This document shows positions 26,396 through 34,626 of a DNA stretch of 64,000 nt, in pieces. Location of the stretch: assembly GCF_004365175.1 (NCBI RefSeq), contig NZ_SOCE01000001.1, positions 3,665,403 through 3,729,402 of the forward strand. The letters are read 5' to 3'. Made by a program: the position numbers and the translations under genes. Origin of the DNA: Kribbella voronezhensis (GTDB lineage Bacteria; Actinomycetota; Actinomycetes; Propionibacteriales; Kribbellaceae). Every line of letters begins with the position of its first letter. Position 1 is the first letter of the stretch. Below the pieces are notes generated by a model. The model was given only the letters and a program-made list of their open reading frames with translations. It was not told where the DNA came from and did no database searches.

Positions 26396-28537
26396 ATGAG
26401 CGTGCAAACCACCAGTCAACGACCGGCCTCGAGCCAGCAGCCACCAGGCGGCCTGCTGCACCGGGTGTCCGGCTGGGCAATGCGCCGGGCCGGCCTGGCG
26501 GTCTTCCTCTGGGTGCTCGCGCTCGTGGCCGTCACGGTCGCCTCGACGCTGGTCGGCAGCGAGTACCGCAACGACAACTCACTCCCCGGCACGGACTCCC
26601 AAAAGGTGATCGACACCTTCCGTGAACACCAGCCCCACGGCTCGACCGACTCGATCCAGATCGTCCTGTACGACGCCGACGGCCTCGCTCCCGAGCGTGC
26701 CCGGATCGAGCCGATGCTGGCCGAGGTCGGCAGACTCCAGCAGGTCGCAGCCGTCGCAAACCCGTTCACCAGCGCGCGATCGGTCTCCCAGGACGGCCGT
26801 ACGGCGTACGCGACTGTCTCGTTGGACGTGGCGGCCACCGACCTGCCGACCGAGGACGCCCGCGCGATCATCCACAAGGCACAGGAGATCTCCAAGGACG
26901 GCCTGCAGGTCGAACTCGGCGGCGACGTGATCCGCGGCGCTCAGGAGAGCAGCGGCGGCGCCTCCGAAGGCGCCGGAATCCTTGCTGCGTTGGTGATTCT
27001 CGTTCTTCTGTTCGGCTCTCTGCTCGCCGCAAGCCTGCCACTGTTGACCGCTGTCTTCGCCGTCGGGAGCACACTCGGCCTGCTGGTGCTGGCGTCGCAC
27101 CTGTTCACCGTGCCCTCCTACACAGCACCGGTGATGATGCTCGTCGGCCTGGGCGTCGGCATCGACTACGCCCTGCTGATCTTCTCCCGCTACCGCAGCG
27201 AGCTGCTCGACGGCGCGGATCGCCTTCAAGCCGGCGGGAAGGCTCTCGACACAGCGGGCCGCTCGGTGATGTTCGCCGGTTGCACTGTCGTCATCGCGCT
27301 GCTCGGCCTGCTGGCCCTCGGACTTGGTTCCCTGCAAGGGGTTGCGATCGGCGTCACCCTCACCGTCCTGATGACGATGTTGGCGGCAGTGAGTCTGCTG
27401 CCTGCGCTGCTGACGTTGTTCGGCAAGCGGATCGAGCGCAGTGTTCGCAAGCACGCGGCCAAGTTACGACGCAATCCGGGTGATGGCTGGCGGAGGCTGG
27501 CGACGCTCGTGCAGCGCCGTCCGTGGGTTCCGCTCATCCTCGGAACCGTCGCGTTGGTGGCACTCTGTCTGCCGGCTCTCGACCTGCGGCTCGGCTTCGC
27601 CGACTCGGGAACCGACGCTCCGGCGAAGACCAGCCGGAAGGCGTACGACCTGCTGGCCAAGGGATTCGGGCCCGGCTTCAACGGACCACTGATCGTCGTG
27701 TCCCAGGGCGACGAGGCTGCCGCCAACGCGCTCGGCCGGACACTGGCCGCCGATCCGGGCATCGCCGCGATCGCCCCGCCGCAACTGATGGCCGACGGCA
27801 AGGTCGCCACGGTGATGGCGTTCCCCAAGTCCGCGCCGCAGGACAAGGCGACCAGCGACCTCGTCGAGCGACTCCGGGACAAGACCTTGCCCGCGCTGGA
27901 GACGCAGACCAAGGCCACCTACCTGGTTGGCGGAGCCACAGCCGCCGCGGACGACTTCGCCGGCGCGGTGAGCAAGCGGCTGCCGATCTTCGTCCTGGTG
28001 GTGGTCGGGCTCTCGGCCCTCCTGCTGATGGCCGTGTTCCGGTCCGTGCTGATTCCGTTGAAGGCGGCTCTGCTCAACCTGCTGAGCATCGGCGCCTCGC
28101 TCGGCGTGATCACGCTGGTCTTCCAGCAGGGCTGGTTCGGCGCGCAGCCGGGTCCGATCGAGGCGTTCGTGCCGGTGATGATCTTCGCGATCGTCTTCGG
28201 ACTCTCGATGGACTACGAGGTCTTCCTGGTCTCCCGCATCCACGAGGAATGGCGGCGTACGGGAGACGCGCAGAACGCAGTACGGGAAGGGCTCGCGCAT
28301 ACCGGCAGCGTGATCACCGCGGCGGCCGCGATCATGATCGTCGTCTTCGGGGCGTTCCTGCTCAGCCCGGACCGGATGCTGAAGCAGTTCGGTCTGGGCC
28401 TCGCGGTCGCCGTACTGCTCGACGCTCTGCTGATCCGCTGCGTGATAGTTCCGGCCGTACTACGGCTGCTCGGCGACCGCGCGTGGTGGCTACCCCGCCG
28501 CCTGCAGCGCGTCGTACCGAAGGTCGCGCTCGACTAG
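26396..28537 (+). CDS. MMPL family RND-type exporter
   Basis: 713 residues, with 12 predicted membrane helices in two halves. Each half carries the MMPL proton-relay pattern: GLGVGIDYALLIFSRYRSE (about 245-265) and VFGLSMDYEVFLVSRIHEEW (about 600-620). Two large extracytoplasmic loops lie after helices 1 and 7. Members export lipids or drugs (MmpL, ActII-3). AGGGGG ribosome site before ATG 26396. The PadR operator just upstream suggests ligand-induced expression. It ends 4 bases inside the convergent cwlM gene. Confidence 0.92.
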   Translation: MSVQTTSQRPASSQQPPGGLLHRVSGWAMRRAGLAVFLWVLALVAVTVASTLVGSEYRNDNSLPGTDSQKVIDTFREHQPHGSTDSIQIVLYDADGLAPERARIEPMLAEVGRLQQVAAVANPFTSARSVSQDGRTAYATVSLDVAATDLPTEDARAIIHKAQEISKDGLQVELGGDVIRGAQESSGGASEGAGILAALVILVLLFGSLLAASLPLLTAVFAVGSTLGLLVLASHLFTVPSYTAPVMMLVGLGVGIDYALLIFSRYRSELLDGADRLQAGGKALDTAGRSVMFAGCTVVIALLGLLALGLGSLQGVAIGVTLTVLMTMLAAVSLLPALLTLFGKRIERSVRKHAAKLRRNPGDGWRRLATLVQRRPWVPLILGTVALVALCLPALDLRLGFADSGTDAPAKTSRKAYDLLAKGFGPGFNGPLIVVSQGDEAAANALGRTLAADPGIAAIAPPQLMADGKVATVMAFPKSAPQDKATSDLVERLRDKTLPALETQTKATYLVGGATAAADDFAGAVSKRLPIFVLVVVGLSALLLMAVFRSVLIPLKAALLNLLSIGASLGVITLVFQQGWFGAQPGPIEAFVPVMIFAIVFGLSMDYEVFLVSRIHEEWRRTGDAQNAVREGLAHTGSVITAAAAIMIVVFGAFLLSPDRMLKQFGLGLAVAVLLDALLIRCVIVPAVLRLLGDRAWWLPRRLQRVVPKVALD

Positions 28538-29682
28538 ACGGTGAGTTGGCCGAGGCGGAGCATGCCGGTCGCGGCGTCCTGCTCCGGCGGAAGGTACACC
28601 CGCTGGATCGCGACCACGATCGCTTCGGCCACCACGTCCCGGAAGTCCGGATCCGCCAGCCGCGAGGCGTCGTGCGGGTTGGTCACGTAGCCGATCTCGA
28701 GCCGGACGGCGGGCATCTTCGTCCGGCGGAGCAGGTCCCAGGTCTTCGCGTGGGTGCGGCAGTTCAGCAGGTCGGTGCGGGCGACGACCTCGCGCTGGAC
28801 CAGGCCGGCGAACTGCTCGCCCACGCTGGACGAGGCGCCGTGCAGATCCGCGCCGTAGTAGTACGTCGCGACGCCCTGGGCCGCCGGGTTCATCGAACCG
28901 TCGGTGTGCAGGGAGACGCAGAGATTCGCGTCCGTCTCATTGGCGAACGCGGCGCGGGCGAGCTCGTCCGGCCCCTGATCCCGGCCCCGGGACAGATAAG
29001 CCCGTACGCCGGTCGCGCCGAGGCGACCCTCGATCCGCGCGGCCAGGTCGTAGGCCACGTCGGACTCGCGCAGCCCATTTCCTTCCCAGCCGTAGTCGAA
29101 GCCACCGTGCCCGGGATCGATCACCACGGTCTTGCCGGACAGCCGCGGTCCGGCGGCGCGCACCGCTTCGGACGCGCGCAGCGCGTCAGGCCGGCCGCCG
29201 GTGGCCATCGGCCGGATCCGCTGCAGGGCCTTGAAGGTCGACGGGCCGCAGGTGCCGTCGGACGGCAGGCCCATGTTGCGCTGGAACTCCGTCACCGCGC
29301 GCTGGGTGTCCGGTCCGAAGATGCCGTCCACCCGGGCGACGGCGAAGCCGAGCTCCTGGAGTTTCGCCTGCAGGCTGGCCACGTCGTCCCCGGTGAGCGG
29401 ATGGGACGGGACGTACGTCAGCAGCCGGTCGCCCAGCCGCCACCGGGCGTCGTCGATCGCGCGGTACGTCTGCGGACCGACGATCCCGTCGATCATCAGG
29501 CCGCGAGCCTGCTGGAACCCGCGGACGGCCTGCGCGGTTGCCTCGTCGTACACGTGGTGATCGCCGGACTCCAGCAGGCCGAGCCGCTGCAGTTTGCCGA
29601 TGATCTCGGCGACAGCGTCGCCGCTGTCGCCGATCCGGTAGATCCTGGCGCCGTGCGGGCCATCCAACGAGTTCCCGGCCAT
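28534..29682 (-). CDS. cwlM: CwlM-like N-acetylmuramoyl-L-alanine amidase family protein
   Basis: 382 residues from ATG 29682 (AAGGAG 5 bases upstream). Two N-terminal peptidoglycan-binding domains (IYRIGDSGDAVAEIIGKL; VASLQAKLQELGF) precede an Amidase_3 domain from about 175. There is no signal peptide. The zinc-amidase residues all look present: IDPGHGGFD, LRESDVAYD, VSLHTDG and RLEIGYVTN. In Mycobacterium the cytoplasmic homologue CwlM, a PknB substrate, activates MurA and contacts MurJ via FhaA, and the locus (cwlM, trxA, trxB, sigM, murJ) is the same here. The role as regulator is inferred from synteny. Confidence 0.88.
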   Translation of the reverse strand: MAGNSLDGPHGARIYRIGDSGDAVAEIIGKLQRLGLLESGDHHVYDEATAQAVRGFQQARGLMIDGIVGPQTYRAIDDARWRLGDRLLTYVPSHPLTGDDVASLQAKLQELGFAVARVDGIFGPDTQRAVTEFQRNMGLPSDGTCGPSTFKALQRIRPMATGGRPDALRASEAVRAAGPRLSGKTVVIDPGHGGFDYGWEGNGLRESDVAYDLAARIEGRLGATGVRAYLSRGRDQGPDELARAAFANETDANLCVSLHTDGSMNPAAQGVATYYYGADLHGASSSVGEQFAGLVQREVVARTDLLNCRTHAKTWDLLRRTKMPAVRLEIGYVTNPHDASRLADPDFRDVVAEAIVVAIQRVYLPPEQDAATGMLRLGQLTV

Positions 29683-29754
29683 CAATGCTCCTTGCTGCTA
29701 CTACCGTGCGGCGGAAAGTGGCCGTTGTCGCCGGGCCACTCGAGCTGTCCTGCG

Positions 29755-30084
29755 TCAGCCGGTGAAGGCGGCCAGTTCCTTCAGCAGCGCGGCCTTCGGC
29801 TTCGCTCCGACGATGGACTTGGCCAGCTCACCGTTGACGTAGACATTGATGGTAGGGATACCGGTGACGCGGTAGTTGCTCGGGGTGACCGGGTTCTCGT
29901 CGACGTTCATCTTGAGGAAGGTGAGCTTGTCGCTGTGCTCACCGGCCAGCTCCTCCAGGATCGGGGAGACCTGACGGCACGGGCCACACCACTCGGCCCA
30001 GAAGTCCACCAGTACGGGCTTGTCGCTCTTCAGCACCGTGCTGTCGAACTCGGCGTCGGTCACGGCGTTCATCTTCTCGCCCAC
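29755..30084 (-). CDS. trxA: Thioredoxin
   Basis: 109 residues. Disulfide reductant with the WCGPC active site (VDFWAEWCGPCRQVSP) and the cis-proline region GIPTINVYVNG. It follows trxB by 48 bases; both are probably driven by the SigR-type promoter at 31162-31188. Confidence 0.96.
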   Translation of the reverse strand: MGEKMNAVTDAEFDSTVLKSDKPVLVDFWAEWCGPCRQVSPILEELAGEHSDKLTFLKMNVDENPVTPSNYRVTGIPTINVYVNGELAKSIVGAKPKAALLKELAAFTG

Positions 30085-30132
30085 GGCGATCTCCTTCGGT
30101 TTGCTGCTCGAAATGGTGTCGGTGGTTCGGAC

Positions 30133-31119
30133 TCAGACGCTGACGGGCACGGTGGCCGCGGCGGCCGCCGAGCTCTCGGCGTGTTCCAGCGTCGCCAGGA
30201 AGCGCTCGGCGTCCAGTGCGGCCGAACAGCCCGTGCCGGCAGCCGTGATGGCCTGGCGGTAGGTGTGGTCGACCAGGTCGCCGGCGGCGAAGACGCCGGG
30301 CAGGTTGGTGTTCGTGGAACCGCTCTGGACCAGGACGTAGCCCTCGTCGTCCAGGTGCACCTGGCCCTTGACCAGCTCCGAGCGCGGGTCGTGACCGATC
30401 GCGATGAACAGGCCGGTGACCGGCAATTCGCGGGTCTCGCCCGTCACGGTGTCGCGCAGGGTGATCCCGGTCAGCTTGTCCTCGCCCTGGATCGAGGCGA
30501 CCTCGGAGTTCCAGGCGAACTCGATCTTGTCGTTCGCGAAGGCGCGCTCGGCCATGATCTTGGAGGCGCGCAGCTCGTCGCGACGGTGCACGATGGTCAC
30601 CTTGTCCGCGAACCGGGTCAGGAAGGTCGCCTCCTCGATCGCGGTGTCGCCACCGCCGACGACGGCGATCTCGTGCTGGCGGAAGAAGAAGCCGTCACAG
30701 GTCGCACACCAGGACACGCCGTGGCCGGACAGCCGCTCCTCGTCGGGCAGGCCCAGCTTGCGGTAGCCCGAGCCCATCGCCAGGATCACGGTCTTGGCCC
30801 GGTGCACGCCACCGGCCGAGTCGGTCACGGACTTGATCTCGCCGGTCAGGTCGACCTCGACGATGTCGTCGGCGACCAGTTCGGCGCCGAAGCGCTCGGC
30901 CTGGGTGCGCATCTCGTCCATCAGCGCCGGGCCCATGATGCCCTCGGAGAAACCGGGGTAGTTCTCCACCTCGGTCGTGGTCATCAGGGCGCCACCAGCG
31001 GTGACCGAGCCTTCGAAGACCAGCGGGGCCAGTTGCGCGCGGGCCGCGTACACCGCGGCTGTGTATCCGGCCGGGCCGGAGCCGATGATGATGACGTTGC
31101 GGACGCCTGCGTCGCTCAT
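30133..31119 (-). CDS. trxB: Thioredoxin reductase
   Basis: 328 residues from ATG 31119. FAD-binding [17 protein letters not shown], redox-active CATC ([11 protein letters not shown]), NADPH-binding [10 protein letters not shown] and the C-terminal [16 protein letters not shown]. Reduces TrxA with NADPH. Its 3' region ([13 protein letters not shown]) is variable. It has its own candidate SigR-type promoter 43 bases upstream and lies downstream of the anti-sigma gene. Confidence 0.96.
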   Translation of the reverse strand: MSDAGVRNVIIIGSGPAGYTAAVYAARAQLAPLVFEGSVTAGGALMTTTEVENYPGFSEGIMGPALMDEMRTQAERFGAELVADDIVEVDLTGEIKSVTDSAGGVHRAKTVILAMGSGYRKLGLPDEERLSGHGVSWCATCDGFFFRQHEIAVVGGGDTAIEEATFLTRFADKVTIVHRRDELRASKIMAERAFANDKIEFAWNSEVASIQGEDKLTGITLRDTVTGETRELPVTGLFIAIGHDPRSELVKGQVHLDDEGYVLVQSGSTNTNLPGVFAAGDLVDHTYRQAITAAGTGCSAALDAERFLATLEHAESSAAAAATVPVSV

Positions 31120-31161
31120 GAAGTGGGTTCCTCGGTTGTCGTCGAGTGGTACGTCGTACTC

Positions 31162-31188
31162 AACGGATCCTAGAGGCCGACCATTCCC
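31162..31188 (-). promoter_or_regulatory. SigR-type (thiol stress) promoter of trxB
   Basis: On the minus strand GGGAAT (31188-31183), an 18-base spacer and GTT (31164-31162). This is exactly the Streptomyces SigR consensus GGGAAT-N18-GTT, known to drive trxBA there. Transcription would start about 35 bases before trxB. Confidence 0.75.
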
Positions 31189-31238
31189 ACCGTACCCATC
31201 CCTGGCCGCCCGCATGCCGCAGGCTCACGGCACCCGGC

Positions 31239-32000
31239 TCAGCGGTTGCGCAGCGTCACCGTGGTGTCGTAGAACGGGCTGGCGACGCCACCCGAGCCAC
31301 TACAACCGGTGACCACGAAGATCTCGATGTCGCGCGCCGTGGCACCCTGCAGACCGATCATCGTGGCCCGCTTGCCGTCCACCGTCGCCGGCTGCACCAG
31401 CCGGAGCTGCGTGTTCGGCCGGCTGGAGGCGAAGCTCTTGGCGCAGCCGATCTCGTCGGCGCTCCCGTGCAGCACCGGACTGTTGGCCTTCTCCAGCCAG
31501 CGCTGGGTCTGCGGGCCCACCTGATCGGTGGTCAGCGTCGGCACGGCGTCCGGGAGCGGGCTGGTGTTGATCCCGGCCGCACCCTCGTTGCTCCGGTCCA
31601 TCGTGCTGATCATCACGCCGGCTCCGGCGGCCGCGATCGCGAGCACCGCCGCGGCGGCCAGCAGCAGCTTGGGCAGATGACGACGCGGCTCCTCGCGGAG
31701 CTGAGCCAGCGAGTGGACGCCGACCGTCGACGCACGCAGTACGGACTCGGACACGATGACGGCGTCCAGGTGCTCGGCGACGTCGAGCGGGATCGGGATG
31801 TCGGCACGACCCTCTTCGGCGAGGTCCTCGGTCAGCTGCAGCAACGCGTCGTACGTCTGCTGGCAGTCGGGACAGGCCTTCACATGCTCACGAGCGCGAT
31901 GGGCCTCGGACGCGGGCAGCAGGTTCTCGATCAGATCGGCGATCGTGTCCGTGGACAGATGCTCGAGGTGCTCACTGGTCGGCAGACCGGATTCGGTCAT
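31239..32000 (-). CDS. Anti-sigma factor, zinc-binding (partner of SigM)
   Basis: 253 residues. The N-terminal zinc-binding anti-sigma domain has the H-x3-C-x2-C motif EHVKACPDC (about residues 39-47). One membrane helix (LPKLLLAAAAVLAIAAAGAG) is at about 109-130, and the exported C-terminal domain is about 120 residues. The position after sigM matches Rv3912 (RsmA) of M. tuberculosis. It should hold SigM at the membrane until an envelope signal arrives. An ECF-type promoter lies directly upstream. Confidence 0.88.
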   Translation of the reverse strand: MTESGLPTSEHLEHLSTDTIADLIENLLPASEAHRAREHVKACPDCQQTYDALLQLTEDLAEEGRADIPIPLDVAEHLDAVIVSESVLRASTVGVHSLAQLREEPRRHLPKLLLAAAAVLAIAAAGAGVMISTMDRSNEGAAGINTSPLPDAVPTLTTDQVGPQTQRWLEKANSPVLHGSADEIGCAKSFASSRPNTQLRLVQPATVDGKRATMIGLQGATARDIEIFVVTGCSGSGGVASPFYDTTVTLRNR

Positions 32001-32089
32001 CGGGAACTCGCCCCCTCGTGGGAGGTGCGCAAAGTGGTCATCGCTGAACTGCTCCGGGATCGCGGGTCATGGGTGGGCGACCCCCCTTC

Positions 32090-32116
32090 GACGGCGGACC
32101 CGTTCATTCGGTTCCC
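32090..32116 (-). promoter_or_regulatory. ECF-type promoter overlapping the end of sigM
   Basis: Minus strand GGGAAC (32116-32111), 17 bases, CGTC (32093-32090). The -35 lies in the last codons of sigM and the -10 just after its stop. It fits ECF promoters of the SigM class (GGGAAC/CGTC). It would give SigM control of its own anti-sigma gene separately from sigM. Confidence 0.65.
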
Positions 32117-32847
32117 ACCGAATCCGCGCTGGTCCGCGCCGGGTCCTTCGCCACCTCGGCCACCGGTACTTCGGGGCTGCCGCCGCGGGTCGTCTGCCAG
32201 TGCCGCAGCAACGGCAGCAGTTTGGCCCGGCCACGGGCACACCGGCTCTTCACCGTGCCCGGCGCGCAACCGAGGATGGCGGCCGCCTCCTCGATCGAGT
32301 AGCCCTCCATGTCCACCAGAACCAGGGCGCTGCGCTGGTCGGAGTTGATCTGCTTGAGCGCGTGCAGGACGTCGAGCCGGCGCTCGCGAACCTCAGCCGG
32401 ATCGTCCTCGGCAGGGCCGGCCAGCTCGGCCGCGCGATCCTCGTCCTCCGGCAACGGGTCGGCCTGGCGCACCTGGCGGCGGCGGATCCGGTCCAGACAG
32501 GCGTTCACCACGATCCGGTGCAGCCAGGTGGTCACCTTGGCGTCGCCGCGGAACGAGTCGGCCCGCCGGAACGCCGAGATGAACGCCTCCTGGAGCGCGT
32601 CCGCCGCCTCCTCGGGCTCGCCGAGGGTACGGATCGCGACCGCCCACATCCGGTCCCGGTGCCGCTTGACCAGGTAACCGAAGGAGTCCGGGTTGCCGGC
32701 CACGTGCAGCCGGAGCAGCTCGTGATCGTCCATCGTCTCGTACGTCGGGCGCGGGGCGACCGGGTGCTCCGGGGAGCCGCTCACCGGACCGATCCGCGGG
32801 ATCTCCGACCGCGGGGGCGGGGTGGGGTCCGAATCAAGGGAGGTCAT
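32104..32847 (-). CDS. sigM: RNA polymerase ECF sigma factor SigM
   Basis: 247 residues. Region 2 is at about 40-110 (LLRLHVAGNPDSFGYLVKRH, then EAADALQEAFISAFRRADSF and KVTTWLHRIVVNACLDRIRR). Region 4 is at about 160-215 (DQRSALVLVDMEGYSIEEAA, LGCAPGTVKSRCARGRAKL). An N-terminal Pro-rich extension of 35 residues and a C-terminal tail are variable. The start overlaps the pseudokinase stop (ATGA). Synteny with M. tuberculosis sigM supports the name. Confidence 0.9.
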   Translation of the reverse strand: MTSLDSDPTPPPRSEIPRIGPVSGSPEHPVAPRPTYETMDDHELLRLHVAGNPDSFGYLVKRHRDRMWAVAIRTLGEPEEAADALQEAFISAFRRADSFRGDAKVTTWLHRIVVNACLDRIRRRQVRQADPLPEDEDRAAELAGPAEDDPAEVRERRLDVLHALKQINSDQRSALVLVDMEGYSIEEAAAILGCAPGTVKSRCARGRAKLLPLLRHWQTTRGGSPEVPVAEVAKDPARTSADSVGTE

Positions 32848-34511
32848 TTCTGGACGACGACCTCCGCGATCTCGCCCTGGTAGTCGCCGCCGACCTTGGG
32901 CAGGCTGGTCAGCCAGACCAGCACGAACCGGGTCTGGGTCGGTGCGGCCGGCTTGAGTACGGCGGATTCTCCGGCGTCCTTGAGCTTGGCGACCGACTTC
33001 CAGCCGTCGACCGTGTCCGGCGCGCTGGTGGCGCCCGCGTCGGTCGGCACCATCAGCTGGAGGCTGGTCGGGTCGCCGACCAGGGTGACCGTCACCTGCG
33101 CCACGTTGGTCGGCTGGCCGAGGTCGTACCAGATCCCGACGCCCTTCTTCTGGCCGCCCAGATCCGGCCGCTTGAAGTAGGACTGGGTGGTCCAGGTGGT
33201 GTCGGTCTTGCCGTCGTAGGTCTTCTTGACGTCTTCGGAGTGCTCGACGCCGTTGCCGTCCGGCGGCGGGTCGAAGTCCTTGGCCGCGACGATGGTGACC
33301 TTGGTGTTCGTCACCGGCGGCGGTCCGCTGGTGGCGGGCGTGTTCTTGCCGCCGTTGCCGCCGTTGCCCTGGTCGTTGTTGATCGCGCCCTTGACCAGGA
33401 ACTGCGCGATCCCGACCACCGACAACAGGGCGAGGATCGCGAGCAGGATCAGGATCCGGCCGCCCCAGCTGCCGCGGGCCTTCGGCTCGTCGTTCGGCGG
33501 CTTGCGCCGGCCGTGACCGTTCTGGCTCGGCGGCGGTGGCTGCCGGCGGACCGGGCGGGTTTCCGCCGCGGTCGCGTACGCCGGTTGGGCGGGTGCCCGG
33601 CCGTTGCCGAGCTGGTAGTCGGGCGTTGGGGTCGGGTCCAGCGCGGGCGGTGCGTACGTCGGCGGGACGATCTGGGTCGCGTCGTCGACACTGCCGTTCT
33701 GCCGCGCGACCGCGACGGTCTCGTCCATCTGGCTCGGCGGCTCGTGCGAGCTGCCGACCACGCCCGACAGAGCGGCGGACAGTCCCGCGGCGCTCGTGAT
33801 CGGTGCCGAGTGGTGCCGGGGCGGATCACCGAGCAGCCGGTCGGCGATGTCGTCCAGGGACCGCGGGACGCCCGCGCGAACCTGGCGCGGGCTGAGCAGG
33901 CGGCCGTGTTCGATCGGTGCGGGCTGGAGTCCCCAGGCCGGGGCCGGGCCGGGCCACCTACCGGTGAGGGAGGCGTAGAGGATTTCGCCGAGCGCGCGGA
34001 CGTCCCGTTCCGGCGTACCGGGGCCGGCTGAGCGCAGAGCGGCTTCGGTGGCGAGGCCGACGACCTTGATCGCGCCCGCGTCGGTCACGACGACCGTGGC
34101 CGGGCTGATCGAGCCGTGGGCGTGTCCGGTGCGATGCAGGTTCTCCAATGCCTCGGAGACCTCGCGGGCGAGCCAGCCGGCCTGCTGGCCGGTCAGTGGT
34201 CCCGCGCTGAGCATCCGCTCCAGCGGGCGGCCACCGGCCCACTCGCGGACGCAGTACGTGACGCCCTCGTGCATGTCGCAGTCCAGCACCCGGAGGAATC
34301 TCGGGTCGGCCGCGGCCGCTGCCCGGCGGGCAGCCTCGAAGAGCAGGTTCGTCCGGGGATCGCCGACCGGGAGGACGTCGACCACGACAGCGCGGCTGAG
34401 CACCTCGTCCACCGCTCGCCAGACCCGGGCGCCGTCGATCTCCGCGAGTAGCTCGGCGATCCGGTAGCGCCCGGCGAGCAGAGCACCCGGACTGACTGTC
34501 TGGTTCGACAC
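32844..34511 (-). CDS. Membrane-anchored pseudokinase with extracellular discoidin-like domain
   Basis: 555 residues from GTG 34511 (GAGGAGG 12 bases upstream; GTG 34538 is possible). The N-terminal 240 residues follow a Ser/Thr kinase fold (LLAGRYRIAELLAEIDGARV), but the VAIK lysine region reads VVVDVLP, the HRD loop reads HAHGSISP and DFG reads VVGLA, so it cannot be an ordinary kinase. A Pro/Asn-rich linker, a membrane helix (ILILLAILALLSVVGIAQFL) and an exported beta-rich domain similar to F5/8-type C follow. In mycobacteria the equivalent pseudokinase is fused to MviN and recruits FhaA. Here it is a separate gene after murJ, coupled to sigM. Confidence 0.85.
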   Translation of the reverse strand: MSNQTVSPGALLAGRYRIAELLAEIDGARVWRAVDEVLSRAVVVDVLPVGDPRTNLLFEAARRAAAAADPRFLRVLDCDMHEGVTYCVREWAGGRPLERMLSAGPLTGQQAGWLAREVSEALENLHRTGHAHGSISPATVVVTDAGAIKVVGLATEAALRSAGPGTPERDVRALGEILYASLTGRWPGPAPAWGLQPAPIEHGRLLSPRQVRAGVPRSLDDIADRLLGDPPRHHSAPITSAAGLSAALSGVVGSSHEPPSQMDETVAVARQNGSVDDATQIVPPTYAPPALDPTPTPDYQLGNGRAPAQPAYATAAETRPVRRQPPPPSQNGHGRRKPPNDEPKARGSWGGRILILLAILALLSVVGIAQFLVKGAINNDQGNGGNGGKNTPATSGPPPVTNTKVTIVAAKDFDPPPDGNGVEHSEDVKKTYDGKTDTTWTTQSYFKRPDLGGQKKGVGIWYDLGQPTNVAQVTVTLVGDPTSLQLMVPTDAGATSAPDTVDGWKSVAKLKDAGESAVLKPAAPTQTRFVLVWLTSLPKVGGDYQGEIAEVVVQK

Positions 34512-34626
34512 AGGGTCTCTCGCCCTCCTCGATGGCACTGGTCAGATCGCAGCCCCATGCTAGTACCCCGCGGCGCCGGTGCTCCCGGCCACGCCAAGCG
34601 GGGTGCACTAGCGCACAAGCGGCGGA

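Noticed and set aside
34512..34626. Sigma-70-like promoter before the pseudokinase (TAGCAT near 34558)
   Set aside because: No -35 at proper spacing; the gap could equally be a spacer within one transcript.
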